NCBI RefSeq assembly: GCF_020616515.1
Contig: NZ_CP085135.1
Coordinates: 3,100,001-3,164,000, forward strand
DNA: 64,000 nt
Reading direction: 5' to 3'
Source: Mesorhizobium sp. PAMC28654
GTDB lineage: Bacteria; Pseudomonadota; Alphaproteobacteria; Rhizobiales; Rhizobiaceae
The translations under genes and the position numbers were made by a program. This document shows, one piece after another, positions 56,493 through 64,000 of the stretch. The notes beneath the pieces were generated by a model. The model did not search any database. It was not told the origin of the DNA and saw only the letters and a list, made by a program, of their open reading frames with translations. How positions within the stretch are numbered: position 1 is the stretch's first letter; every line of letters starts with the position of its first letter.

Positions 56493-57191
56493 TTGAAAAT
56501 ATTGGCGCTCGGTGCGCATCCGGACGACATCGAGATCTTCATGTTCGGTACGATGGCCGCCTATGCGGCGCAAGGCGCAGAACTCACTTTTGCCGTGGCC
56601 ACGGATGGCGCCAGGGGCGGCAAGAGTGATCCCGGGGTTCTCGCTCGTGTCCGTCGCGAGGAAGCAACGGCCGCGGCCGCGCTGCTAAGGGCGGCCCCGC
56701 GCTTCCTCGACTTTCCCGACGGCGAGTTGGTGGCCGATGCCGCGCTGATCGGCGCACTGAAAGCGCTGATACGCGAGACCGGACCGGATCTGGTGATCAC
56801 CCATGCACCCAACGACTATCACGCCGACCACCGCGCGCTGTCGGACGGCGTGCGTATCGCGGCCTCGTTCAGGGTTCCGGTTGTCCACGCCGACACGATG
56901 GGCGGCACCGGGTTTTCGCCAACGCACTATGTCGATATCTCCGTCCATCGGGATATCAAAACGCGGGCCATCCGCGCGCACCGGTCGCAGGGGCCGGAGC
57001 AATATGTCGACAGGGCGCGCATCCAGAATGAATTTCGCGCGGGCCAATGCAACGGCGTCCCCGGTTCATTGGCCGAGGCCTTCCGCTTTGACCCCTCATT
57101 TCCCTTCGCCGACATACGCGCCTTGTTGCCGCCCGCGCCACCTCTCCGGCCGGTGACGCCAAACACGAACCCTGTCACCCAGGCCGGCTGA
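56493..57191 (+). CDS. LmbE/PIG-L-family deacetylase
   Basis: A 232-residue protein with TTG start and GGGGAGAG upstream. The zinc ligands are visible as AHPDD near the N-terminus and HADHRALSDG near residue 112. The family removes acetyl groups from N-acetyl-amino sugars (PIG-L, MshB, BshB). It stands upstream of the carbohydrate ABC operon on the same strand, separated by an operator-bearing region, and could act on a transported amino sugar, but this is only positional. Confidence 0.88.
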   Translation: MKILALGAHPDDIEIFMFGTMAAYAAQGAELTFAVATDGARGGKSDPGVLARVRREEATAAAALLRAAPRFLDFPDGELVADAALIGALKALIRETGPDLVITHAPNDYHADHRALSDGVRIAASFRVPVVHADTMGGTGFSPTHYVDISVHRDIKTRAIRAHRSQGPEQYVDRARIQNEFRAGQCNGVPGSLAEAFRFDPSFPFADIRALLPPAPPLRPVTPNTNPVTQAG

Positions 57192-57284
57192 TCGGCTAGG
57201 GGACGAGCCGTCCAGTAGCTATTTCCCAACGATTTCAATTATGCGTTTGGCCATGCTGCGGCGCAGCAACGAATTCGCTTGCGT

Positions 57285-57324
57285 TGTTTAGTAAAAATTG
57301 CATCACTAAACAAATTACTAAACA
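57285..57324 (+). promoter_or_regulatory. Triple operator-like repeat upstream of ABC operon
   Basis: TGTTTAGTAA (57285-57294) and TTACTAAACA (57315-57324) are perfect inverted repeats. A third copy, TCACTAAACA (57303-57312), is a direct repeat 12 bp before the last. The array lies about 100 bp before the substrate-binding protein gene and is AT-rich in a GC-rich setting, as expected for a repressor site (LacI/ROK/DeoR type). The regulator is not in this window. Confidence 0.65.
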
Positions 57325-57424
57325 TCCGCAGCGCTGCCGCGCCGCCATGTTTGGGCCCCTGAGGAGAGGGGTTGAGTGTTCTTGAAACCGTCATCCGGAC
57401 GCGTTTCGCAAATGGGAGGAAGGC

Positions 57425-58753
57425 ATGAAATCGAGCTTGAAACTGGCGTTGGCACTGGCCTCGGCGGCGTTCGCGTCGACTGCCGTCTCGAACGCCGCGC
57501 ACGCTGAAGACCTGACGCTGTGCTGGGCCGCCTGGGACCCGGCAAACGCGCTTGTCGAACTGTCCAAGGACTTCACCAAGCAGACCGGCGTCGGCATGAA
57601 ATTCGAGTTCGTGCCGTGGACCAATTATGCCGACCGCTTTCTCAACGAACTGAATTCGCATGGCAAGCTGTGCGACCTGATCATCGGCGACAGCCAGTGG
57701 ATCGGCGGCGCCGCCGAGAACGGCCACTACGTCAAGCTGAACGACTTCTTCGACAAGGAGAAGATCAGCATGGACGACTTCGTGCCCGCGACGGTCCTCG
57801 GCTATTCGGAATGGCCAAAGAACACGCCGAACTACTGGGCATTGCCGGCGATGGCCGACGCGGTGGGCTGGACCTACCGCAAGGACTGGTTCTCCAAGCC
57901 GGAGTTGCAAGCCGAGTTCAAGACGAAATACGGACGCGATCTGGCGCCGCCCAAGACCTATGACGAACTCAAGGACATCGCCAAGTTTTTCCAGGGCCGC
58001 GATATCGACGGCAAGAAGGTCTACGGCGCCTACATCTTCACCGAGCGGGGCTCGGAAGGCATCACCATGGGCGTGACAAACGTCCTCTACGACTACGGCT
58101 TCCAATACGAGAATCCGAAGAAGCCATACGACATGAAGGGGTTCGTCAATTCGGCGGGCGCGGCGAAGGGCCTCGAGTTCTACAAGGATCTCTACAAGTG
58201 CTGCACCGCGCCGGGCATGACCGATGCCTACATGTCGGAAGGGCTTGACGCCTTCAAGTCAGGCCAGGTGGCCATGCAGATGAACTGGTTCGCGTTCTTC
58301 CCTGGCTTGTACAAGGACCCGAACGTCGGTGGCGACAAGATCGGGTTCTTCCCCAACCCTGCCGGCCCGCAGGGGCACTTCACCCAACTCGGCGGCCAGG
58401 GCATCTCGGTGGTCTCGTATTCGGACCACAAGGACGCCGCGCTGAAGTACATCAAGTGGTTCGCCCAGCCGGCTGTTCAGCAGAAGTGGTGGGAGATCGG
58501 TGGCTACTCGGCGCTGAAGGCAGTGGTGGAAGCCCCGTCCTTCCCGAAAAGCGCGCCCTTCGCTCCTGACTTCCTGGCATCGATGCAGATGGTGAAGGAC
58601 TTCTGGGCCGAGCCGAGCTACGCCACACTGCTGCAGGCGATGCAGAAGCGCGTCCATGACTATGTCGTGGCCGACCAGGGCACCGCCCAGGAAGCGCTCG
58701 ACAGCCTGGTCAAGGACTGGACATCGACCTTCCAGGACGACGGCAAGATGTAA
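57425..58753 (+). CDS. Carbohydrate ABC transporter substrate-binding protein
   Basis: A 442-residue protein of the family 1 extracellular solute-binding type. A signal peptide covers about residues 1-27 with cleavage after AHA. The mature protein begins EDLTLCWAAWDPANALVELS and has the typical WDP, PNYWALPAMAD and GAYIFTERGSEG regions. It is the first gene of an operon with two permeases, a small membrane protein and two ATPases. GGGAGG lies just upstream of its ATG. Substrate unknown; a sugar or polyol is likely. Confidence 0.92.
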   Translation: MKSSLKLALALASAAFASTAVSNAAHAEDLTLCWAAWDPANALVELSKDFTKQTGVGMKFEFVPWTNYADRFLNELNSHGKLCDLIIGDSQWIGGAAENGHYVKLNDFFDKEKISMDDFVPATVLGYSEWPKNTPNYWALPAMADAVGWTYRKDWFSKPELQAEFKTKYGRDLAPPKTYDELKDIAKFFQGRDIDGKKVYGAYIFTERGSEGITMGVTNVLYDYGFQYENPKKPYDMKGFVNSAGAAKGLEFYKDLYKCCTAPGMTDAYMSEGLDAFKSGQVAMQMNWFAFFPGLYKDPNVGGDKIGFFPNPAGPQGHFTQLGGQGISVVSYSDHKDAALKYIKWFAQPAVQQKWWEIGGYSALKAVVEAPSFPKSAPFAPDFLASMQMVKDFWAEPSYATLLQAMQKRVHDYVVADQGTAQEALDSLVKDWTSTFQDDGKM

Positions 58754-58861
58754 GGCTCCTCCCGAGCCACGGCCGAGTGTCCCGTGCCACCCTTGGCACG
58801 GGACACGGTTCAGATAAATTCCATCACCGAGACGAGCCAAGTGACCGAAGCAGGAATGACC

Positions 58862-59809
58862 ATGCTCAATCGGACCGCGGACAGCGTTGCCCGGGCGACC
58901 CCGGAACCGTTGGCGCGCAAGGTCCGTGGCATCAGCGACAAGGGCCTGGCGTGGCTGTTCATCTCGCCGACGATCCTTCTGCTGCTCGCCATCAACATCT
59001 TCCCGCTGTTCTGGGCGATCTATCTGTCGTTCACCAACTACCGCGCCAACCGGTCCAACGAGGTTGTGAAGAACCTCGGTTTTGCCAACTACCAGCGCAT
59101 CCTCGGCGACCAGGATGTCTGGATCGCCATGCAGACAACGGCGCATTTCGTCTTCTGGACCATCCTGCTGCAGACGGTGATCGGCTTCACGCTGGCCTGG
59201 CTGATCGACCGGAAGTTCCGCGGCCACGCCTTCTGGACGACCATCATCCTGGTGCCGATGATGCTGTCGCCCGCAGTGGTCGGCAATTTCTGGCGCTTCC
59301 TCTACCAACCCCAGACCGGCCTCTTCAACTACATCGTCGCCTTTTTCACGGGCGTACCGCCTTCCTCGTTCGAGATGCTGGGCAGCGTACAACTCGCGCC
59401 GTGGGCGATCGTCATCGTCGACACCTGGATGTGGACCCCCTACGTGATGCTGATCTGCCTCGCCGGCCTGCGCTCGATCCCCGAATACATCTATGAAGCC
59501 GCCGAGGTCGACCGCGCCTCCAACTGGCGGCAGTTCTGGTCGATCACGCTGCCGATGGCGCTGCCCTTCATCATGCTGGCGGTGCTGTTTCGCGGCATCG
59601 AGAACTTCAAGATGTTCGACATGGTCAATCTGCTCACCGGCGGCGGACCGGGCTCGACCACCGAGGTCGCCTCGATCACGCTGAAGCGGCAGGCCTTCGA
59701 GAGCTGGCGCACCGGCTATTCCTCGGCCTTCGCCATCATCCTCTTCGTCGCGGTGTTCGGCCTTGCCAACATCTACGTCAAGGCGCTCAACAAGGTGAAG
59801 CAGAGATGA
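58862..59809 (+). CDS. Carbohydrate ABC transporter permease 1
   Basis: About 315 residues, six helices, of the MalF/UgpA type. It contains FISPTILLLLAINIFPLFWA at the N-terminus and the cytoplasmic EAA loop EAAEVDRASNWRQFWSITLP. AGGA lies six bases before the ATG at 58862; ATG 58856 and GTG 58841 are alternatives. It forms the membrane channel with the next permease, whose ATG overlaps its stop by ATGA. Confidence 0.92.
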   Translation: MLNRTADSVARATPEPLARKVRGISDKGLAWLFISPTILLLLAINIFPLFWAIYLSFTNYRANRSNEVVKNLGFANYQRILGDQDVWIAMQTTAHFVFWTILLQTVIGFTLAWLIDRKFRGHAFWTTIILVPMMLSPAVVGNFWRFLYQPQTGLFNYIVAFFTGVPPSSFEMLGSVQLAPWAIVIVDTWMWTPYVMLICLAGLRSIPEYIYEAAEVDRASNWRQFWSITLPMALPFIMLAVLFRGIENFKMFDMVNLLTGGGPGSTTEVASITLKRQAFESWRTGYSSAFAIILFVAVFGLANIYVKALNKVKQR

Positions 59810-60756
59810 GCCTGACATCCGCCCATTCGGTCGTCGCACCCAGCGCGAATTCGAAGCGCATCGCCGGCACGATCATTGTGCTCTACGCGCTGATCTCGAT
59901 CGTGCCGCTGCTGTGGATATTCGCCACCAGCTTCAAGACGCCTCCGGATTCGATCGCCTATCCGCCCAAGATCCTGTTCCAGCCGAGCATCGAAGGCTAC
60001 TGCAACCTGTTCACGACACGGACGCGACAAACGGCGGAATACATCAATTCTCTGGGACCCGCGACGGGCATCTGCGACGAGACCGCGCGCAAGCGCAACA
60101 TGGTCATCGCCGGACCGTCCAACTTCCTGCCGCGCTTCATCAACTCGCTGATCATCGCCTTCGGCTCGACCTTTTGCGCTGTGTTCCTCGGCACACTTTC
60201 GGCCTACGGTTTCTCGCGTTTCAAGGTGCCGCTGGCGGATGACCTGCTGTTCTTCATCCTGTCGACGCGCTTCATGCCGCCGATCGCCGTCGCCATTCCG
60301 ATCTACCTGATGTACCGCGAACTCGGCCTGTCCGACACCGCGCTCGGCATGATCCTGCTCTATACGGCCGTCAACGTGTCGCTGGCTGTCTGGCTGCTGA
60401 AGGGCTTCATCGACGAGATCCCGCGCGAATATGAAGAGGCGGCGATGATCGACGGCTACACGCGGCTGCAGGCCTTCTGGCGCACCGTGCTGCCGCAGGC
60501 GACCACCGGCATCGCCGCGACCGCCATCTTCTGCCTGATCTTTGCCTGGAACGAATACGCGTTCGCCTCGCTGCTCACGTCCGGCACGGCACAGACCGCG
60601 CCACCGTTCATCCCGACCATCATCGGCGAAGGCGGCCAGGACTGGCCGGCAGTCGCTGCCGGCACGACGATCTTCCTGGTGCCGATCCTTGTCTTCACCA
60701 TCCTGCTTCGCAAGCAATTGCTGCGCGGCATCACGTTCGGTGCGGTGCGCAAATGA
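59806..60756 (+). CDS. Carbohydrate ABC transporter permease 2
   Basis: A 316-residue MalG/UgpE-type permease with six helices. The EAA loop is EEAAMIDGYTRLQAFWRTVL. A large extracytoplasmic insertion lies between the first two helices, with CNLF and GICDETARKRN. The stop overlaps the ATG of the small protein by ATGA, indicating translational coupling. It forms the pore with the product of the upstream gene. Confidence 0.92.
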   Translation: MSLTSAHSVVAPSANSKRIAGTIIVLYALISIVPLLWIFATSFKTPPDSIAYPPKILFQPSIEGYCNLFTTRTRQTAEYINSLGPATGICDETARKRNMVIAGPSNFLPRFINSLIIAFGSTFCAVFLGTLSAYGFSRFKVPLADDLLFFILSTRFMPPIAVAIPIYLMYRELGLSDTALGMILLYTAVNVSLAVWLLKGFIDEIPREYEEAAMIDGYTRLQAFWRTVLPQATTGIAATAIFCLIFAWNEYAFASLLTSGTAQTAPPFIPTIIGEGGQDWPAVAAGTTIFLVPILVFTILLRKQLLRGITFGAVRK

Positions 60757-60959
60757 GCATGACCAAGCCTCGGAAACGCAAAACGCGCTGGCCGGTCTGG
60801 GCCAGGCGCGGCCTGATGGAAAACATCGCGACGGCGCTGATCGCCATCGGCTTCCTGATGCTGTTCCAGCCCTTCGCGCTGTCGCTCTACACCTACTCTT
60901 TCATCACCATGCTCGCCGGCACCGTGATGTTCATCATCGTCTCGAAGTTCCCGGAATAA
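60753..60959 (+). CDS. Small two-helix membrane protein of the ABC operon
   Basis: A 68-residue protein with a Lys/Arg-rich start (TKPRKRKTRWPVWARRG) and two hydrophobic helices (NIATALIAIGFLMLFQPFAL and TYSFITMLAGTVMFIIVS). It is coupled to the upstream permease by ATGA and followed after two bases by the ATPase gene. It resembles in position the small GlpU-like proteins I recall from rhizobial glycerol-type ABC operons. The function is unknown; it may be an accessory membrane subunit. Confidence 0.8.
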   Translation: MSMTKPRKRKTRWPVWARRGLMENIATALIAIGFLMLFQPFALSLYTYSFITMLAGTVMFIIVSKFPE

Positions 60960-60961
60960 TC

Positions 60962-62074
60962 ATGGCCGAAATCCGCGTCCAACACCTGAGAAAGGCCTTC
61001 GGCGATTTCGTCGCCGTGCAGGATTCCAACTTTGTCGTCGAGGATGGCGAGTTCTTCGTCATGCTCGGGCCGTCGGGCTGCGGCAAGACGACGACACTGC
61101 GCATGATCGCCGGGCTCGAATTGCCGACGGGTGGCCAGATCCTGCTCGGCGGCGACGACGTCACCATGCTGCGGGCACGCGAGCGCGACATCGCTTTCGT
61201 CTTCCAGCTGTTCGCGCTCTATCCGCATATGAATGTGCGCAAGAACATCGGCTTCCCGCTGCTGGCGCAAGGCATGCCGTCCGCCGAAATCCGCACTCGA
61301 GTAGAGGAAACGGCAAAGCTGCTGCGCATCGATCATCTGCTCAACAAATCCGTCTCCGGCCTCGCCGGCGGCGACCGCCAGCGCGTTGCGCTCGGGCGCG
61401 CCATCGTGCGGCGGCCAAAATGCTTCCTGATGGACGAGCCGCTGGGAACCCTTGATACCGAATTCCGCGATTTGATGGTCCATGAACTGCGCGAGCTGCA
61501 CAACCGCATCCACGCCACGACCGTCTATGTCACGCACGACCAGATGGAAGCGATGTCGATGGCCGACAAGATCGCTGTCATGAACCACGGCGTCATCGAA
61601 CAGTTCGGAAGCCCACGTGAAATCTACGACCGCCCGGCGACCATGTTCGTCGCCGAGTTCATCGGCTCGCCGCCGATGAACTTTTTGGGATTTGGCGGCG
61701 GGCTTGCCATGGGCGCGAAAGAGATCGTGGTACAGGGCGCGACAGTGGCCGTGCCGGAAGTGCGCGAGGACATCGCGCCCAGCGACATGGCGCTCGGCAT
61801 CCGCCCGGAACACATCCGCTTCGACGATGCCTCCAAGCTGCGCGGCGCCGTCTACGGCACCGAATATCTCGGCACCACGCAGATCGTCGCGGTCGAGACA
61901 TCGGACGGCATCATCAAGGCGCGCGTGCCGGCAGAAATCCGGCTCAATGCCGGCGACCATGTCGGCCTGACACTGAACAGCGCTCGGCTGTCGCTGTTCG
62001 ACAAGGGGTCCGGCCGCGCGGTGAGAACCGCTGTCCACGACACCGCCTCGGAGCGGAGAGCGCATCATGGCTGA
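60962..62074 (+). CDS. ABC transporter ATP-binding protein 1, variant signature
   Basis: A 370-residue MalK/UgpC-type ATPase. Walker A is GPSGCGKTT and Walker B is CFLMDEPLGTLD. The signature reads SGLAGGDRQR, where LSGGQ would be usual, and the second position after the Walker B is GTLD instead of SNLD or SSLD. The C-terminal regulatory domain contains GIRPEHIRF. It overlaps the second ATPase gene by eight bases. The pair would drive the importer as a heterodimer. Confidence 0.92.
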   Translation: MAEIRVQHLRKAFGDFVAVQDSNFVVEDGEFFVMLGPSGCGKTTTLRMIAGLELPTGGQILLGGDDVTMLRARERDIAFVFQLFALYPHMNVRKNIGFPLLAQGMPSAEIRTRVEETAKLLRIDHLLNKSVSGLAGGDRQRVALGRAIVRRPKCFLMDEPLGTLDTEFRDLMVHELRELHNRIHATTVYVTHDQMEAMSMADKIAVMNHGVIEQFGSPREIYDRPATMFVAEFIGSPPMNFLGFGGGLAMGAKEIVVQGATVAVPEVREDIAPSDMALGIRPEHIRFDDASKLRGAVYGTEYLGTTQIVAVETSDGIIKARVPAEIRLNAGDHVGLTLNSARLSLFDKGSGRAVRTAVHDTASERRAHHG

Positions 62075-63080
62075 CGTGCACATCAAAAACGTAACCAAGA
62101 GTTTTGGCGACCATGTCGCCGTCGACGGTCTCGACCTGCATATCGCCGATGGTGAATTCGTCGTGCTGCTGGGGCCGACCGGGGCGGGCAAGACGACGAC
62201 GCTGCGGCTGATCGCCGGGCTGGAGCGGCCGAATGCCGGCACGATCGAGATCGGTGGGCACAACGCCACGACCCTGTCGCCGGCCGAGCGCGACACGGCT
62301 TTCGTCTTCCAGCAATATTCGCTCTATCCGCATCTGTCGGTGTTCGACAATCTCGCCTTCCCTCTGCGCTCGCCGGCGCGGAAAATGCCGGAGGACCAAA
62401 TCCGCCGCCGGGTCGAGGAGGTGGCCGGGATGGTGCGCATCCATCACAAGCTCGCCAACCGCTCGACCAAACTGTCAGGCGGCGAAATGCAGCGCGTCGC
62501 CATCGGCCGCGCACTGGTGCGCAAGCCGGCTATCTATCTGATGGACGAGCCGCTGTCGTCGCTCGATGCCAAGCTGCGCGCCGACCTGCGGCTCGAACTG
62601 AAGCGCATCCAGACCGAGCTCGGCGCCACCATGCTCTACGTCACCCATGACCAGATCGAGGCGATGACGATGGCCGACCGCATCGGCATCCTTGCCGACG
62701 GCGTGCTGGTGCAGATCGGCTCGCCGCGAACGATCTATTCCGAGCCGGCGAACCTTCATGTAGCGGCGAGACTCGGCCAGCCGGCGATCAATCTCCTGCC
62801 GACCGGGCTGCTGCCCGATGGCGGCGCGCCAGCCGGCACCAAGACGATCGGCGCGCGCACCGAGCATCTGGCGATCGAGAAGGCCACGAATGGCCATGCC
62901 GACGGCGTTGTCGACTGGGTCGAACACCTCGGCGACCAGAACCACCTGCATGTGACGGTGGGGCCGAAGAAACTGGTGACGCTGACCGATCCCGACACGG
63001 ATCTGGCGCAAGGCGACAGAGTGGTGATCCGCTACCGGTCGCCGCTCTATTTCGGCGCCGACGGACAAAGACTGATGTGA
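62067..63080 (+). CDS. ABC transporter ATP-binding protein 2
   Basis: A 337-residue ATPase with Walker A GPTGAGKTT, a canonical signature LSGGEMQR and Walker B IYLMDEPLSSLD. It has the MalK-type C-terminal domain. The canonical signature, compared with the variant one in the first ATPase, suggests an asymmetric heterodimer. It overlaps the upstream gene and is followed after 72 bp by the dihydroxyacetone kinase gene. Confidence 0.93.
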   Translation: MADVHIKNVTKSFGDHVAVDGLDLHIADGEFVVLLGPTGAGKTTTLRLIAGLERPNAGTIEIGGHNATTLSPAERDTAFVFQQYSLYPHLSVFDNLAFPLRSPARKMPEDQIRRRVEEVAGMVRIHHKLANRSTKLSGGEMQRVAIGRALVRKPAIYLMDEPLSSLDAKLRADLRLELKRIQTELGATMLYVTHDQIEAMTMADRIGILADGVLVQIGSPRTIYSEPANLHVAARLGQPAINLLPTGLLPDGGAPAGTKTIGARTEHLAIEKATNGHADGVVDWVEHLGDQNHLHVTVGPKKLVTLTDPDTDLAQGDRVVIRYRSPLYFGADGQRLM

Positions 63081-63152
63081 ACGGTTTTCGGTGTTTTACT
63101 CCCAAGGGTTCAGCACCGGCTTATGATTGACCAATGGAACTGGACGAATTCG

Positions 63153-64000
63153 ATGAAGCACTTTTTCAACCGCCGGGAAACGATCGTCACCGAGGCGCTG
63201 GACGGCCTGTTGCAGACCATTGGCTCAGGCGAACTCGCCCGTCTCGACGGCTATCCCGAGATCAAGGTCATCCTGCGTGCCGACTGGGACAAGGCAAAGG
63301 TCAGCGTCGTTTCCGGCGGTGGGGCGGGGCACGAACCGTCGCATGCCGGCTTCGTCGGCAAGGGCATGTTGACGGCGGCGGTGTCGGGCGAGATCTTTGC
63401 CTCGCCAAGCGTCGAAGCCGTGCTGGCGGCCATTCGCGCGGTGACCGGCCCGGCCGGCTGCCTGCTGATCGTCAAGAACTACACCGGCGACCGGCTCAAT
63501 TTCGGCCTGGCGGCCGAGAAGGCGCGGGCCCAAGGTTTTCGTGTCGAGATGGTGATCGTCGCCGATGACATCGCGCTCCCCGACATTGCCCAGCCGCGCG
63601 GTGTTGCGGGCACGCTGTTCGTGCACAAGATCGCCGGCCACCTGTCGGAATCCGGCCGCGACCTGGCTGATATCGCGGCGGCGGCACGAGCGGCGGCGAA
63701 GGACATTGTTTCGCTCGGCGTGTCGCTGTCGTCCTGCTCGATCCCCGGCCAGCCGCACGAAGACAGGTTTGGCGAAAACGATGGCGAGCTTGGCCTCGGT
63801 ATCCACGGCGAGCCGGGCGTCGAGCGGATCGCGGTGCAAAGCGCCGACAGGCTGGTCGCGATCATGGCGGAGCGCCTCGCCGCGCGGCTCGATCCGGCAG
63901 ACAGCCATGCCTTGCTGATCAACAATCTGGGCTCGGTACCACCGCTCGAAATGTCCGTTATCGCCAATGCGGTGCTTGCCTCGCCACTCGCCAAAACCAT
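63153..64000 (+). CDS. Dihydroxyacetone/triose kinase DhaK domain (cut by window end)
   Basis: About 282 residues visible. The start KHFFNRRETIVTEALDGLLQ matches the DhaK N-terminus. It has VVSGGGAGHEPSHAGFVGKG, the phosphate- and substrate-binding Gly loop, KNYTGDRLNFGLA, and LGIHGEPGVER, whose His binds the substrate carbonyl covalently. A start ten codons upstream at 63123 is possible. Homologues also phosphorylate erythrulose. Whether a DhaL domain is fused cannot be seen. Position at the end of a polyol-type ABC operon suggests it acts on the product of the imported compound. Confidence 0.9.
   Translation, partial: MKHFFNRRETIVTEALDGLLQTIGSGELARLDGYPEIKVILRADWDKAKVSVVSGGGAGHEPSHAGFVGKGMLTAAVSGEIFASPSVEAVLAAIRAVTGPAGCLLIVKNYTGDRLNFGLAAEKARAQGFRVEMVIVADDIALPDIAQPRGVAGTLFVHKIAGHLSESGRDLADIAAAARAAAKDIVSLGVSLSSCSIPGQPHEDRFGENDGELGLGIHGEPGVERIAVQSADRLVAIMAERLAARLDPADSHALLINNLGSVPPLEMSVIANAVLASPLAKT

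Noticed and set aside
54077..56629. 850-codon frame antisense to hrpB and the EamA gene
   Set aside because: Crosses two real genes; composition is typical of a shadow frame.
58259..59839. 526-codon frame antisense to the SBP and permease genes
   Set aside because: Shadow of two well-supported ABC transporter genes.

Overview
The window is high-GC chromosomal DNA from an alphaproteobacterium of the Rhizobiales, most likely Mesorhizobium or a close relative. The pointers are an ActS/ActR-type redox two-component pair, an Irr-type iron box in front of an Nfu-type Fe-S scaffold gene, a maeB-mutS-glnD-murJ-trpS block as recalled from rhizobial chromosomes, a MmcB repair protein, and short palindromic intergenic repeats of rhizobial style. 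No rRNA, tRNA or CRISPR array was recognised. Species assignment is inference.

Layout. 0-8 kb: a choline-kinase-like phosphotransferase translationally coupled to a dimethylglycine-dehydrogenase-like flavoenzyme, a methyltransferase, a second choline-kinase-like protein, an EamA exporter, a small lipoprotein and a cytosine-deaminase-type amidohydrolase. 8-22 kb: ABC exporter, ilvD, a VOC protein, prfC, a DadA-like oxidase, an amidase, a class II glutamine amidotransferase, an Lrp regulator, dut, a HAD hydrolase, and a coupled PEP-mutase-like/trans-3-hydroxy-L-proline dehydratase pair. 22-27 kb: a CysZ-like protein, an IS630 element abutting a broken EamA gene, a PfkB kinase, and an orphan ParS/MbcA-like protein. 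27-47 kb: the maeB/mutS/glnD/murJ/trpS housekeeping block, interrupted between mutS and glnD by about 7 kb of accessory genes (a TetR-controlled NTF2-like gene, an aldo/keto reductase, a copper ATPase operon with an intact CueR/HmrR-type promoter, and a tandem pair of family-25 glycosyltransferases). 47-53 kb: nfu with an Irr box and a strong terminator, an L,D-transpeptidase, a decayed CueR-like gene, mmcB, nhaA and actRS. 53-64 kb: an HrpB helicase gene, an EamA transporter, a LmbE deacetylase, then a complete carbohydrate/polyol ABC importer operon leading into a dihydroxyacetone-kinase-type gene cut by the window end.

Five otherwise recognisable genes carry reading-frame breaks (EamA at about 24.03 kb, murJ at 44.24 kb, nfu at 47.33 kb, cueR-like at 48.69 kb, hrpB at 55.32 kb). 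A transposase frame change at an A8 run and a displaced C-terminal tail on the second glycosyltransferase add to this. Breaks in murJ, nfu and hrpB suggest that some are sequence errors, whereas the cueR-like gene also has a stop codon and a changed key residue and looks truly decayed. The most interesting signals are regulatory and structural: the Irr box, the CueR-type promoter left beside a dead regulator, the perfect TetR operator, the triple operator before the ABC operon, the tandem glycosyltransferase duplication that copied its 3' flank, and palindromic repeats that share termini with the local IS630 element.
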